A stretch of 64,000 nt of DNA, taken from contig NC_007406.1 in the NCBI RefSeq assembly GCF_000012725.1, positions 1,268,001 through 1,332,000 on the forward strand, written 5' to 3'. This document shows positions 7,495-14,194 of this stretch, piece after piece; within the stretch, counting starts at the first letter, position 1; each line of letters starts with the position of its first letter. The notes under the pieces were generated by a model. It saw only the letters and a program-made list of their open reading frames with translations. It was not told the origin of the DNA and searched no databases. The position numbers and the translations under genes are program-made. The DNA comes from Nitrobacter winogradskyi Nb-255 (GTDB lineage: Bacteria; Pseudomonadota; Alphaproteobacteria; Rhizobiales; Xanthobacteraceae).

Positions 7495-7734
7495 ATGGCG
7501 AGATATAAAATCCAAGTTTGCATCGCGCCAACGGATATTCAGATGTATCTGCAGTGGCGTGACGAGCGCGAGTACTGGCTGGGACGGAAGTTCCTTGCCG
7601 AGATTGACGATTATCCGGAATCTCAGCGCCAACAGGATCCCAGTCATATCGAATGGTATTATCTGAACGAAGACCAGTTCGAGAAATTGACGAAGTTTCG
7701 CAAGGAACTACGCGCGAAACGCAAGGGCCGTTAG
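7495..7734 (+). CDS. putative immunity protein of the RNase A-like toxin
   Basis: A 79-residue protein whose ATG lies only 3 nt after the reconstructed toxin stop, the usual toxin-immunity spacing. It begins MARYKIQVCIAPTDIQMYLQ, is Tyr/Trp- and Asp/Glu-rich in the middle (EIDDYPESQRQQDPSHIEWYY) and ends in a basic helix (FRKELRAKRKGR). I recognise no family. The region has visibly lower GC than the flanking head genes, as expected for an exchanged toxin-immunity cassette. The immunity role is inferred from position alone. It appears intact although its toxin is broken. Confidence 0.6.
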   Translation: MARYKIQVCIAPTDIQMYLQWRDEREYWLGRKFLAEIDDYPESQRQQDPSHIEWYYLNEDQFEKLTKFRKELRAKRKGR

Positions 7735-7782
7735 ACACGCGTTCGCCTGGCTGATGTCGGTCTCGTCGGTGGGCGTATCGGA

Positions 7783-8070
7783 TCACCGCTTGAACGCCAG
7801 CCCCAGCGTGAGACCTGCGATGGCTCCGATGCAGATCGCCGCGCCGCCGGCGGCCATGGTCCAGTTCAGAAGATAAAGCGCTATCGACAACATCGTTTTG
7901 TCGCCGTGGACGCTCGTCATCAAAAAGGATGACGCAAACGTTGCCAGCAAAACGACGCAGGCTGCGATCCCGATCCAGGCGGCGCCTCGCCTTGAGGGCC
8001 GCATCGCAAACCACGCGCTGGCGGTCGCGGCGACGGCCAGGGTTATCCAGACAAAGATCAGAAATCGCAT
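7783..8070 (-). CDS. putative multi-pass membrane protein inside the head cluster (antisense)
   Basis: A 95-residue protein read against the structural genes. The start ATG at 8070 has GAGG at proper distance on the minus strand; a longer frame to 8109 exists. Three to four hydrophobic segments are visible: MRFLIFVWITLAVAATASAW, AAWIGIAACVVLLATFASSF, and IALYLLNWTMAAGGAAICIG leading into GAIAGLTLGLAF. It resembles small uncharacterised inner-membrane proteins. It shares the accessory space between the toxin cassette and the capsid gene, so it probably arrived with that cargo or marks an earlier cassette; its function is unknown. Confidence 0.55.
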   Translation of the reverse strand: MRFLIFVWITLAVAATASAWFAMRPSRRGAAWIGIAACVVLLATFASSFLMTSVHGDKTMLSIALYLLNWTMAAGGAAICIGAIAGLTLGLAFKR

Positions 8071-8110
8071 GGTTCGCCTCGACGTGCTGCTGCCGTTGCC
8101 GGGAACCACT

Positions 8111-8170
8111 CTATAGCGTTTGCGAGCGAAGTGGAATCCGGTTCGCGTGAAGAAAACGCATCAGAACATA
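8111..8170 (+). repeat. dispersed palindromic repeat, copy 4 (left half)
   Basis: CTATAGCGTTTGCGAGCGAAG, GGAATCCGGTTCGCG and GAAGAAAACGC match the left hairpin of the family. The right hairpin is degenerate or absent. It lies between the antisense membrane gene and the capsid gene, inside the structural cluster. Confidence 0.75.
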
Positions 8171-8326
8171 AAGCTGAATCTTTCACTGTTTCCATGAAGC
8201 GGTGAAGGACTCCAGCGCACGAGCGCGCTCAGGTCTCGGGCTTCAGGCAAATCTCGAATTTCGAAAGGATCTTGAGTCCCCAGACACCGCGGGGCGGCGG
8301 AATTATTCTGACCAAGGAGAGAATGA

Positions 8327-9580
8327 ATGGACTTCGATATCACCGACATGGCTCCGGAGCATAAGTCCGGAGGCGCCGTCCGCGGCGGCTATGACGACTT
8401 TCGCGTCACCTTCGAGGAATTCAAGGCGGCCAACGACGAACGCCTGGCGCGGCTGGAGCAAAAGCGCGGCGACGTGCTGCTGGAGGAGAAGGTCGATCGC
8501 ATTAATGCCGCGCTCGACGCCCATCACAGGCGCATGGATGAACTTGCGCTCAAGCATGCCCGCCCGGCGCTCGAAGGCCGCTCCGGTATCGTCGGCGGCG
8601 CGGCCGCTCTCGAACACAAAAGCGCCTTCGAGGCTTATGTGCGGGGCGGCGAGACCGGCGCCTTGCGCGCGCTGGAGACCAAGGCGATGTCGGCCGGCTC
8701 CAATCCGGATGGGGGCTATCTCGTTCCTGTCGAACTGGAGCACGAGATCGGGCAGCGGCTGGCGGCGATCTCGCCGATCCGCGCGCTGGCGTCGGTTCGC
8801 ACCATCTCGGGCAACGTCTACAAGAAGCCGTTCATGACCGCGGGCCCCGCCACGGGGTGGGTCGGTGAGACGGATTCGCGGACGCAAACCACCTCGCCGA
8901 CGCTGGATGCCCTGAGCTTTCCGGCAATGGAGCTTTACGCCATGCCGGCGGCGACCGCGACGCTGCTCGATGATTCCGCCGTCAACATCGACGAGTGGAT
9001 CGCGCAGGAAGTTGAGCTGACATTCGCGGTTCAGGAAGGGGCTGCGTTCGTGAACGGCGACGGCACCAACAAGCCGAAGGGCTTTCTGCAATCCGAAACC
9101 GTCGCCAACGGCTCCTGGGCGTGGGGCAAGCTGGGCTTCGTCGCCAGCGGCGGCGCGAGCGGCTTTGCGTCGTCCAATCCTTCCGATGCGCTGGTCGATC
9201 TCGTCTATGCGCTGAAGGCAGGCTATCGCCAGAATGCCGCGTTCATCATGAACCGCAAGACGCAGGCCGCGATCCGCAAGTTCAAGGACACCGGCGGGTC
9301 CTATCTGTGGCAGCCGCCGGCGCAGGCTGGCGGGCGCGCCTCGCTGATGACCTTCCCGCTGGTCGAGGCCGAGGATATGCCGGATGTCGCCGAGAATTCG
9401 CTGTCGATCGCGTTCGGCGATTTCCGTCGCGGCTATCTCGTGGTGGACCGCGCCGGCGTCCGCGTGCTGCGCGATCCGTATTCGGCCAAGCCCTACGTGC
9501 TGTTCTACACGACCAAGCGGGTCGGCGGCGGCGTGCAGGACTTCGACGCCATCAAGCTGATGAAGTTCGCGGCGAGCTGA
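8327..9580 (+). CDS. HK97-family major capsid protein
   Basis: 417 residues from ATG 8327, with a strong RBS (AAGGAGAG, 6 nt upstream), fitting high expression. Residues about 20-75 form a charged coiled-coil scaffold (delta) domain (EEFKAANDERLARLEQKRGD). The cleaved shell domain starts near residue 115. Typical gp5/HK97 blocks follow: GGYLVPVELEHEIGQRL, GWVGETDSRTQT, FVNGDGTNKPKGFL, AAFIMNRKTQAAIRKFKD, and the C-terminal YLVVDRAGVRVLRDPYSAKP. It would assemble into the icosahedral head after cleavage by the protease at 6169. It is separated from that protease by about 1.5 kb of toxin, immunity and antisense genes, which is unusual; in GTAs the two are adjacent. Confidence 0.93.
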   Translation: MDFDITDMAPEHKSGGAVRGGYDDFRVTFEEFKAANDERLARLEQKRGDVLLEEKVDRINAALDAHHRRMDELALKHARPALEGRSGIVGGAAALEHKSAFEAYVRGGETGALRALETKAMSAGSNPDGGYLVPVELEHEIGQRLAAISPIRALASVRTISGNVYKKPFMTAGPATGWVGETDSRTQTTSPTLDALSFPAMELYAMPAATATLLDDSAVNIDEWIAQEVELTFAVQEGAAFVNGDGTNKPKGFLQSETVANGSWAWGKLGFVASGGASGFASSNPSDALVDLVYALKAGYRQNAAFIMNRKTQAAIRKFKDTGGSYLWQPPAQAGGRASLMTFPLVEAEDMPDVAENSLSIAFGDFRRGYLVVDRAGVRVLRDPYSAKPYVLFYTTKRVGGGVQDFDAIKLMKFAAS

Positions 9581-9672
9581 GAAGGTCGCCGCTCCTGCAT
9601 CATGCGTCATGGCCGGACAAAAGCGCGAAGCGCGTCTTCGCGGCAGGTCCCGCGCATGACCTGAAAACTAAG

Positions 9673-9706
9673 CGGCGCGCTTCTCTGGCGCGCCGTTCTG
9701 CGTTTT
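9673..9706 (+). terminator. hairpin after the capsid gene, possible (partial) terminator
   Basis: CGGCGCGC (9673-9680) and GCGCGCCG (9688-9695) form a perfect 8-bp stem with a 7-nt loop, followed by TTCTGCGTTTT. A second hairpin, CGCGAAG/CTTCGCG, precedes it near 9633. It could lower transcription into the toxin after the highly expressed capsid gene. The U-tract is interrupted, so confidence is limited. Confidence 0.4.
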
Positions 9707-9735
9707 GGACGCATTCTTCATCAAGGACATTTTCG

Positions 9736-10488
9736 ATGCCATCGCATCATGAGGCCTGGCTGCGCCATCAGCAATCGCGATGGCTGCGGCCAGATGCGGC
9801 ACGCTGGGTTCGTCCCGACGCCGCGCGATTTCTTCCGCCTGGCGCGGATGTCGCCAAAGCGTTTCCCACGCTGGCGCGCAAATACAATCCAAACCAGCCG
9901 CGCGTGCCGGCCGGCAATTCCGACGGCGGGCAATGGACAGATGGCGGCGCAGGCAGCCTCGGCCTCTTTCAGATCACGCCGCGTAACAACGCGGTCGACG
10001 GTGTGCAACTCGCGGGAGATTGGCGGCCGGATGACGGCCCTCCACCGATTCCGCCGAAAAGACCCGAGACCACCGAAGGGCGGATGAGGTTTGTTCGTCA
10101 AGCTGCCAAGTGGCTGCGCGTTGTCGGTCGCCTGTCGCCGGCGGCGGATGTTTTCATCGGAGCGCTGGATCAGGCTGAGGACCTGAAGCGCATGACCAAC
10201 GTTATCAAGACAGCCAACGATCCACCCGGAACACTGGGAGAGTTGCAGGCGCGAGCACAACTGCCCAGTGAGGCCGGATATGAGGATCATCACATTGTCG
10301 GTCAGTTCGCTCAAAACAGACAACAGTTCGGCGACGAACGAATTGACAGTTGGGGAAATACAGTGCGAATTCCTACGTTGAAGCATCTGGACATCAACGG
10401 ATGGTACTCTACGCCTAGTCCTGATTATGGAGATTTATCGCCAAGAGACTATCTTCGCGGCAGGGCCTGGGACGAGCAAATGCAGTAA
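9736..10488 (+). CDS. polymorphic toxin: RPDA N-terminal domain plus HNH-like nuclease domain
   Basis: 250 residues. Residues 1-71 are the shared domain: WLRPDAARWVRPDAARF (tandem RPDA units), then RKYNPNQPRVPAGNSDGGQW and TDGG. A Pro-rich linker (about 95-115) and a helical segment follow. The C-terminal toxin module begins at about 176 (LPSEAGYEDHHIVGQF), with the HH pair at 185-186, Asn 208 (GNTVRIPT) and His 217 (LKHLDINGWY), arranged like an HNH/beta-beta-alpha-metal nuclease. The TAA at 10486 is followed in frame by GLKILRSKGVLK and TGA (10525-10527), which matches the end of the orphan copy at 11164. The stop is therefore probably a late nonsense mutation removing 13 residues. The catalytic residues precede it. 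It sits between capsid and connector genes. Confidence 0.75.
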   Translation: MPSHHEAWLRHQQSRWLRPDAARWVRPDAARFLPPGADVAKAFPTLARKYNPNQPRVPAGNSDGGQWTDGGAGSLGLFQITPRNNAVDGVQLAGDWRPDDGPPPIPPKRPETTEGRMRFVRQAAKWLRVVGRLSPAADVFIGALDQAEDLKRMTNVIKTANDPPGTLGELQARAQLPSEAGYEDHHIVGQFAQNRQQFGDERIDSWGNTVRIPTLKHLDINGWYSTPSPDYGDLSPRDYLRGRAWDEQMQ

Positions 10489-10526
10489 GGATTGAAGATC
10501 TTGCGCAGCAAGGGGGTGCTCAAGTG

Positions 10527-10898
10527 ATGACACCCGTTCAATCGGACGGCGCCCGAGTACAAGGTCTCATCGCGCGGTTCGCCGAGATCGGTATGGCGCA
10601 ATATGATGCGATTTATGTGATCAACACCATCAAATACAATCGCCTGTATGCGGAGATGAAACGTGTATGGACCGAGCTAAAAGAGATGCCTGGGGATCAA
10701 CGCACGGCGCTATTGCCGCTGCTGTCGCACACGAATGTTCAGGTCCGGTTGATGGCGGCTCATTCTCTTCTCGCTCTTTATCCCGGTTTAGCTCGTCGCA
10801 CTCTGGAAACTATCCGCGATTCAGGTATCGAGCCGCAAAATGGGTCGGCGGCGAACGCAATCAGACGACTCGATGAGGGAAGCTATGTTCCAACGTAA
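10527..10898 (+). CDS. DUF2019 immunity-like protein (first copy)
   Basis: 123 residues, all-helical in appearance, with the DUF2019 pattern: LIARFAEIGMAQYDAI, YNRLYAEMKRVWTELKEMPG, LLPLLSHTNVQVRLMAAHSL (a HEAT-like repeat) and a C-terminal RRLDEGSYVPT. Proteins of this family are often encoded right after nuclease toxins, and the HEAT-like fold suits binding to and neutralising a partner. The ATG at 10527 overlaps the unmutated toxin stop (TGATG), so the pair was translationally coupled; GTG 10524 is an alternative start. The stop TAA overlaps the next ATG as TAATG. The immunity role is inferred from family context and position. Confidence 0.75.
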   Translation: MTPVQSDGARVQGLIARFAEIGMAQYDAIYVINTIKYNRLYAEMKRVWTELKEMPGDQRTALLPLLSHTNVQVRLMAAHSLLALYPGLARRTLETIRDSGIEPQNGSAANAIRRLDEGSYVPT

Positions 10899-11164
10899 TG
10901 CCTCCCGAGGCTGGTTGCGAACACCATCATATTGTCGGGCAGTTCGCACAAAACAGGCAGCAATTCGGGAGCCTGCGGATTGACAGCCCTGAAAATACGG
11001 TGCGGATTCCTGTCGTGAAGCATCTCGACATCAACGGTTATTATTCAAGGGCCAACGAGCAATATGATGGTCGGTCGCCCAGAGATTATCTTCGCGGCAA
11101 GAGTTGGGACGAGCAGACACGTGAAGGACTAAAAATCCTGCGCAAAAATGGGGTGCTCAAGTAA
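10898..11164 (+). CDS. orphan HNH-like toxin C-terminal module
   Basis: 88 residues, nearly the whole toxin module of the 9736 gene and nothing else: MPPEAGCEHHHIVGQFAQNR, then ENTVRIPVVKHLDINGYYS, SPRDYLRGKSWDEQTREG and LKILRKNGVLK. It begins at the same residue where the module starts in the full toxin (LPSEAGY versus MPPEAGC), and the Leu codon has become a Met start. It has no RPDA delivery domain. This is the standard look of an orphan toxin cassette, displaced when a new toxin tip was acquired or made by local duplication. The conserved HH, Asn and His are all kept. It is coupled by TAATG to genes on both sides. Confidence 0.75.
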   Translation: MPPEAGCEHHHIVGQFAQNRQQFGSLRIDSPENTVRIPVVKHLDINGYYSRANEQYDGRSPRDYLRGKSWDEQTREGLKILRKNGVLK

Positions 11165-11533
11165 TGATATCTGTTCAGCCGAATGCTCTTGTGAAGAACC
11201 TTGTTGCGCAATTCGTCGAGATCGGCGTCGCGCAATATGATGCGATTAATGTAATCGACAACGCTATGTATAACCGCTTGTACAAAAAGATGGAGCGTAT
11301 AAGGGCAGAGCTAAGAAAGATGCCTGGCGATCAGAGGAGGGCTCTGTTGCCGCTACTCTCCCATCCGAACGTACAGGTTCGATTGAAAGCCGCCCACTCT
11401 CTATCTTGCGCTCTATCCCGATTTGGCCCGCAGTGCTCTTGAAAGTATCTGCGATTCCGGCATAGAGCCACAAAATGGAGAGGCTGCAATGGCACTCAGT
11501 GGGCTCGATGAGGGAAGCTATATTCCAAGGTGA
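11164..11533 (+). pseudogene. DUF2019 immunity gene (second copy), frameshifted
   Basis: It starts as a good DUF2019 copy (LVAQFVEIGVAQYDAI, MPGDQRRALLPLLSHPNVQV). Near 11403 an extra T (CACTCTCTATCTTGCG) shifts the frame, and the reading frame stops at about 11442. Past the insertion, the other frame continues LALYPDLARSALESICDS and then GLDEGSYIPR to TGA 11531-11533, matching the end of the first copy. So a single-base insertion inactivated it or gives a shortened 92-residue product. Its partner toxin module upstream is intact. Possibly the first copy still protects against both, since the two toxin modules are very similar. Confidence 0.7.
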
Positions 11534-11547
11534 GGAGCGGCTCGTTT

Positions 11548-12303
11548 TCATATCCCCGCGCCCCAGCTTCGCGCCGTTCTCAAAATCCAGTCGCGGTAGA
11601 GCGCGAGCGGCGTGACGCCGGTGAGGCCGCCGCAGCCTGACGCGTTGTTCGCGCCCGTCGACCAGCTCACCACACCGACGATGACGCCGCCGGAATCGAG
11701 CATCGCGGGCGCGCCGGAATCGCCGGTGCAGGCGCCAAGGCCGGCGCGCGAGTTGTTGGTTGCGGGATCCGTCAGGCGGATCTGCAAGGTGCCGGGTTTC
11801 CCGGTTACGGCAAGACTCGCGGCCCGCGCCACGCCGCCGCTGCGGCCGTCGCCCGGCGTCGCGACGCCCATGCCGACGACGGTGAGGCGCTGACCGACAT
11901 TGATCGGCATCAGCGCGCCGCCGATCCGAACCGGCTGCACGGCGAGCGGCGCTGCGAGTTGCAGCAAGCCGACGTCGGCGGTGGCGCGGTGCGCGAGCAC
12001 GCTCTGCGGGTTGAACTGCGGATGCACGGCCGCTCGCCTGATATCGAGCAGGCGCGGCGGCTGGCTCCCGTAGTCCACCATCTTGGTGGCGACGCCGGGC
12101 GCGATGCAATGCGCGGCGGTGAGGATGATATCACGCGCGATCAGCGTGCCGGTGCAGGAGTTGCCCTGTGAACCGACGATGGTGACGACCGCGTTCGCCA
12201 GCGCGGGCGAGGGCGCGCTCCCGCCGCCGACCATAGCGGACGCGGGTGAAAGGGCCACGAGGATCAGCATCGCGGCGATGCCGTTGCGAATGAAGAACGT
12301 CAT
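11548..12303 (-). CDS. secreted trypsin-like serine protease
   Basis: 251 residues from the ATG at 12303, with a clear signal peptide (FFIRNGIAAMLILVALSPASA) and then a chymotrypsin-fold S1 domain. The catalytic triad is visible: His 65 in LTAAHC, Asp 110 in ATADVGLLQL, Ser 196 in CTGDSGAP. Cys pairs around the His and Ser sites suggest disulfides in the periplasm or outside the cell. The open frame extends upstream of this ATG but that part is antisense shadow. It is encoded against the phage cluster, just after the toxin cassettes and before the connector gene. Its substrate is unknown; co-location with toxins raises but does not prove a role with them. Confidence 0.8.
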   Translation of the reverse strand: MTFFIRNGIAAMLILVALSPASAMVGGGSAPSPALANAVVTIVGSQGNSCTGTLIARDIILTAAHCIAPGVATKMVDYGSQPPRLLDIRRAAVHPQFNPQSVLAHRATADVGLLQLAAPLAVQPVRIGGALMPINVGQRLTVVGMGVATPGDGRSGGVARAASLAVTGKPGTLQIRLTDPATNNSRAGLGACTGDSGAPAMLDSGGVIVGVVSWSTGANNASGCGGLTGVTPLALYRDWILRTARSWGAGI

Positions 12304-12427
12304 CGGCGGACACAAGCCCGCCGGCTCCCGCCTGTCAACGTCATGGCGCCGGCGTTTCCGACACTCTGCGGCGTATCGCGTCAGAGCGCGCCGCACCCTG
12401 TCAGGCGCAATAAAAAGAGGATATCCC

Positions 12428-12991
12428 ATGCCATCGATACTTCTGACCGGTCCCGCGGTCGAACCCTGGTCGGTCGAGGAGGCCAAGAGTTTCCTGCGGG
12501 CCGAGAACGATGACGATGACGCGGTGATCGCGTCGCTGATCGCCGCCGCGCGAAGCCATGTCGAGGCGATGACGCGCTGCGCCCTGATCGCGCAGACCTG
12601 GCGCTTCGTGCTGGACCAGTGGCCGAAAGACGGCCGCATCAGGCCGGGCCGGGGACCGTTGCGGACGCTCGCCGCGGCGCGCGTTTATAACTCGGCGGGG
12701 ATCGCCACGCCGATCGATGCCGGGACGTTCGTTCTCGACAAGGCGGCGGGCGTGATCGCTTCATCCGTCTGGGTGTTTCCGGGGCGCGCCAGCGGGGGCA
12801 TCGAACTCGATATCGAGATCGGATTCGGCGACGCCGCTTCCGATGTGCCTGACGTGTTGCGCCACGCGGTGCGGACGCTGGTCACGCACTGGTATGAAAA
12901 CCGCGGTCTTGTCGCCATTGGCCAGAGCGTCGCGATGATGCCGGCCAGCGTCAGCGCCATGATCGCGAGCTATCGCGTGCACGCGCTCTGA
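12428..12991 (+). CDS. head-tail connector protein (gp6-like)
   Basis: 187 residues from ATG 12428 (AGAGGA upstream). It begins MPSILLTGPAVEPWSVEEAK and has the helical connector pattern: FLRAENDDDDAVIASLIAAA followed by RSHVEAMTRCALIAQTWRF, and later VPDVLRHAVRTLVTHWYENR. This is the adaptor ring that docks under the portal in GTAs and HK97-like phages. The GTA order would place a head-closure gene (g7) next, but only 32 bp separate it from the DUF3168 gene. Confidence 0.85.
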   Translation: MPSILLTGPAVEPWSVEEAKSFLRAENDDDDAVIASLIAAARSHVEAMTRCALIAQTWRFVLDQWPKDGRIRPGRGPLRTLAAARVYNSAGIATPIDAGTFVLDKAAGVIASSVWVFPGRASGGIELDIEIGFGDAASDVPDVLRHAVRTLVTHWYENRGLVAIGQSVAMMPASVSAMIASYRVHAL

Positions 12992-13023
12992 TCGCCTTCG
13001 CTCTCTCGGAAAAGGACATCACC

Positions 13024-13434
13024 ATGACCAGCGCCAATGCAGCGCTCCGCGCCGCCGTTCACGATGCGCTTGCGGCCGACAGCGGCCTTCATGCGCTGCT
13101 CGGCGGCAAGCGGGTCTATGACGAGCCGCCGCGCGGGGCGCTGTTGCCCTATGTCGCGATCGGTGAGGCGCGCGTGACCGACGTGTCGGTGGACGAGGGG
13201 CCGACGCAGGAGCATCAGATCACGCTTCATGCGCGATCCCGTCGGGGCGGTCAGAGCGAGGCGCACGCCATCGCCGGCGCGGTGTTGCAGGCTCTCGACG
13301 ATGCGTCGCTGACGCTCGCCGCTCACCGGCTGGTCAATTTCCGTTTCTCGGTCGCCGATATCCGGCGCGAGTCCGATGGCCGTACCTATCACGCACAGGT
13401 GCGATTTCACGCCGTGACCGAACCCACAACCTGA
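13024..13434 (+). CDS. DUF3168 tail-completion protein (GTA g8-like)
   Basis: 136 residues. It contains the DUF3168 pattern: AALRAAVHDALAADSGLHAL near the start, RVYDEPPRGALLPYVAIGEA, ITLHARSRRGGQSEAHAIAG and FRFSVADIRRESDGRTYHAQ at the end. Members close the tail terminus or join the tail tube to the head. It is co-directional with neighbours, with an AAAGGAC motif before the start, 16 bp before the major tail gene. Confidence 0.85.
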   Translation: MTSANAALRAAVHDALAADSGLHALLGGKRVYDEPPRGALLPYVAIGEARVTDVSVDEGPTQEHQITLHARSRRGGQSEAHAIAGAVLQALDDASLTLAAHRLVNFRFSVADIRRESDGRTYHAQVRFHAVTEPTT

Positions 13435-13450
13435 TCGCAAAGGAGGCGTC

Positions 13451-13858
13451 ATGGGCGCACAGAAGGGCAAGGACCTGCTTCTGAAGATGAGCGACGGCTC
13501 GAGCTTCGTCACGGTGGCGGGGCTGCGCAGCCGCAGGATCGCGTTCAACGCGGAGATTGTCGATGTCACGGATGCGGAATCGACCGACCGCTGGCGCGAG
13601 TTGCTCGCGGGCGCGGGCGTCAGGCGTGCGTCGGTATCGGGACGCGGCCTGTTCAAGGACGCGGCGTCAGACGCCCTGGTGCGGCAGGCTTTCTTCGATG
13701 GCGCTATCAAATCGTGTCAGGTGGTGGTGCCGGACTTCGGCGCCATCGAGGGCATGTTCCAGATCGCGAGCCTCGAATTCGCGGGCGAGCACAATGGCGA
13801 GGTGACGTTCGATCTCGCGCTCGAATCCGCCGGCGCGTTGACGTTTACGGCGCTGTGA
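13451..13858 (+). CDS. major tail tube protein, TP901-1 type (GTA g9-like)
   Basis: 135 residues beginning MGAQKGKDLLLKMSDG. The pattern is that of the phage major tail protein family: FVTVAGLRSRRIAFNAEIVD, VTDAESTDRWRELLAGAGVR, SVSGRGLFKDAASD, and a beta-rich C-terminus (EVTFDLALESAGALTFTAL). It would polymerise into the tail tube. An AAAGGAGG ribosome binding site precedes the ATG, fitting strong expression. Confidence 0.88.
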   Translation: MGAQKGKDLLLKMSDGSSFVTVAGLRSRRIAFNAEIVDVTDAESTDRWRELLAGAGVRRASVSGRGLFKDAASDALVRQAFFDGAIKSCQVVVPDFGAIEGMFQIASLEFAGEHNGEVTFDLALESAGALTFTAL

Positions 13859-13873
13859 GACGGAAGGATTCAG

Positions 13874-14194
13874 ATGCCCAACAAATATCGTGGTGAGATC
13901 GGCGCAGAGCTTGGCGGGCGGCATCGCACGTTGGTGCTGACGCTTGGCGCGCTGGCCGAGCTTGAATCCGCATTCGGCGCCGGCGACCTGATGGCGCTCG
14001 CGGAGCGTTTCGGTTCGGGCCGGGTGTCGTCGCGCGATCTGATCCGCATCATCGGCGCGGGCCTGCGCGGCGCGGGAGAGGCGGTCAGCGACGACGATGT
14101 GGCGGTGATGACGGTCGAGGGCGGCGCGGCCGGCTTCGTGAGGATCGCGGCTGGTCTGATCAGCGCGACCTTCGACGAAAGCGTCGCTCCATGA
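13874..14194 (+). CDS. GTA-type DUF3356 protein (g10-like)
   Basis: 106 residues, MPNKYRGEIGAELGGRHRTL then LTLGALAELESAFGAGDLMA, the recognisable pattern of the gene-transfer-agent family protein following the major tail protein. It probably acts as a tail assembly chaperone partner, by analogy with the position of phage gpG-type genes. Its stop overlaps the next ATG by four bases (ATGA), and the overlap could in principle support frameshifting; no strong slippery site is seen. Confidence 0.85.
   Translation: MPNKYRGEIGAELGGRHRTLVLTLGALAELESAFGAGDLMALAERFGSGRVSSRDLIRIIGAGLRGAGEAVSDDDVAVMTVEGGAAGFVRIAAGLISATFDESVAP

Noticed and set aside
8303-9610. 435-codon frame antisense to the capsid gene
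   Set aside because: Long antisense frames are normal in high-GC DNA; the plus strand has a full HK97 capsid signature and strong RBS.
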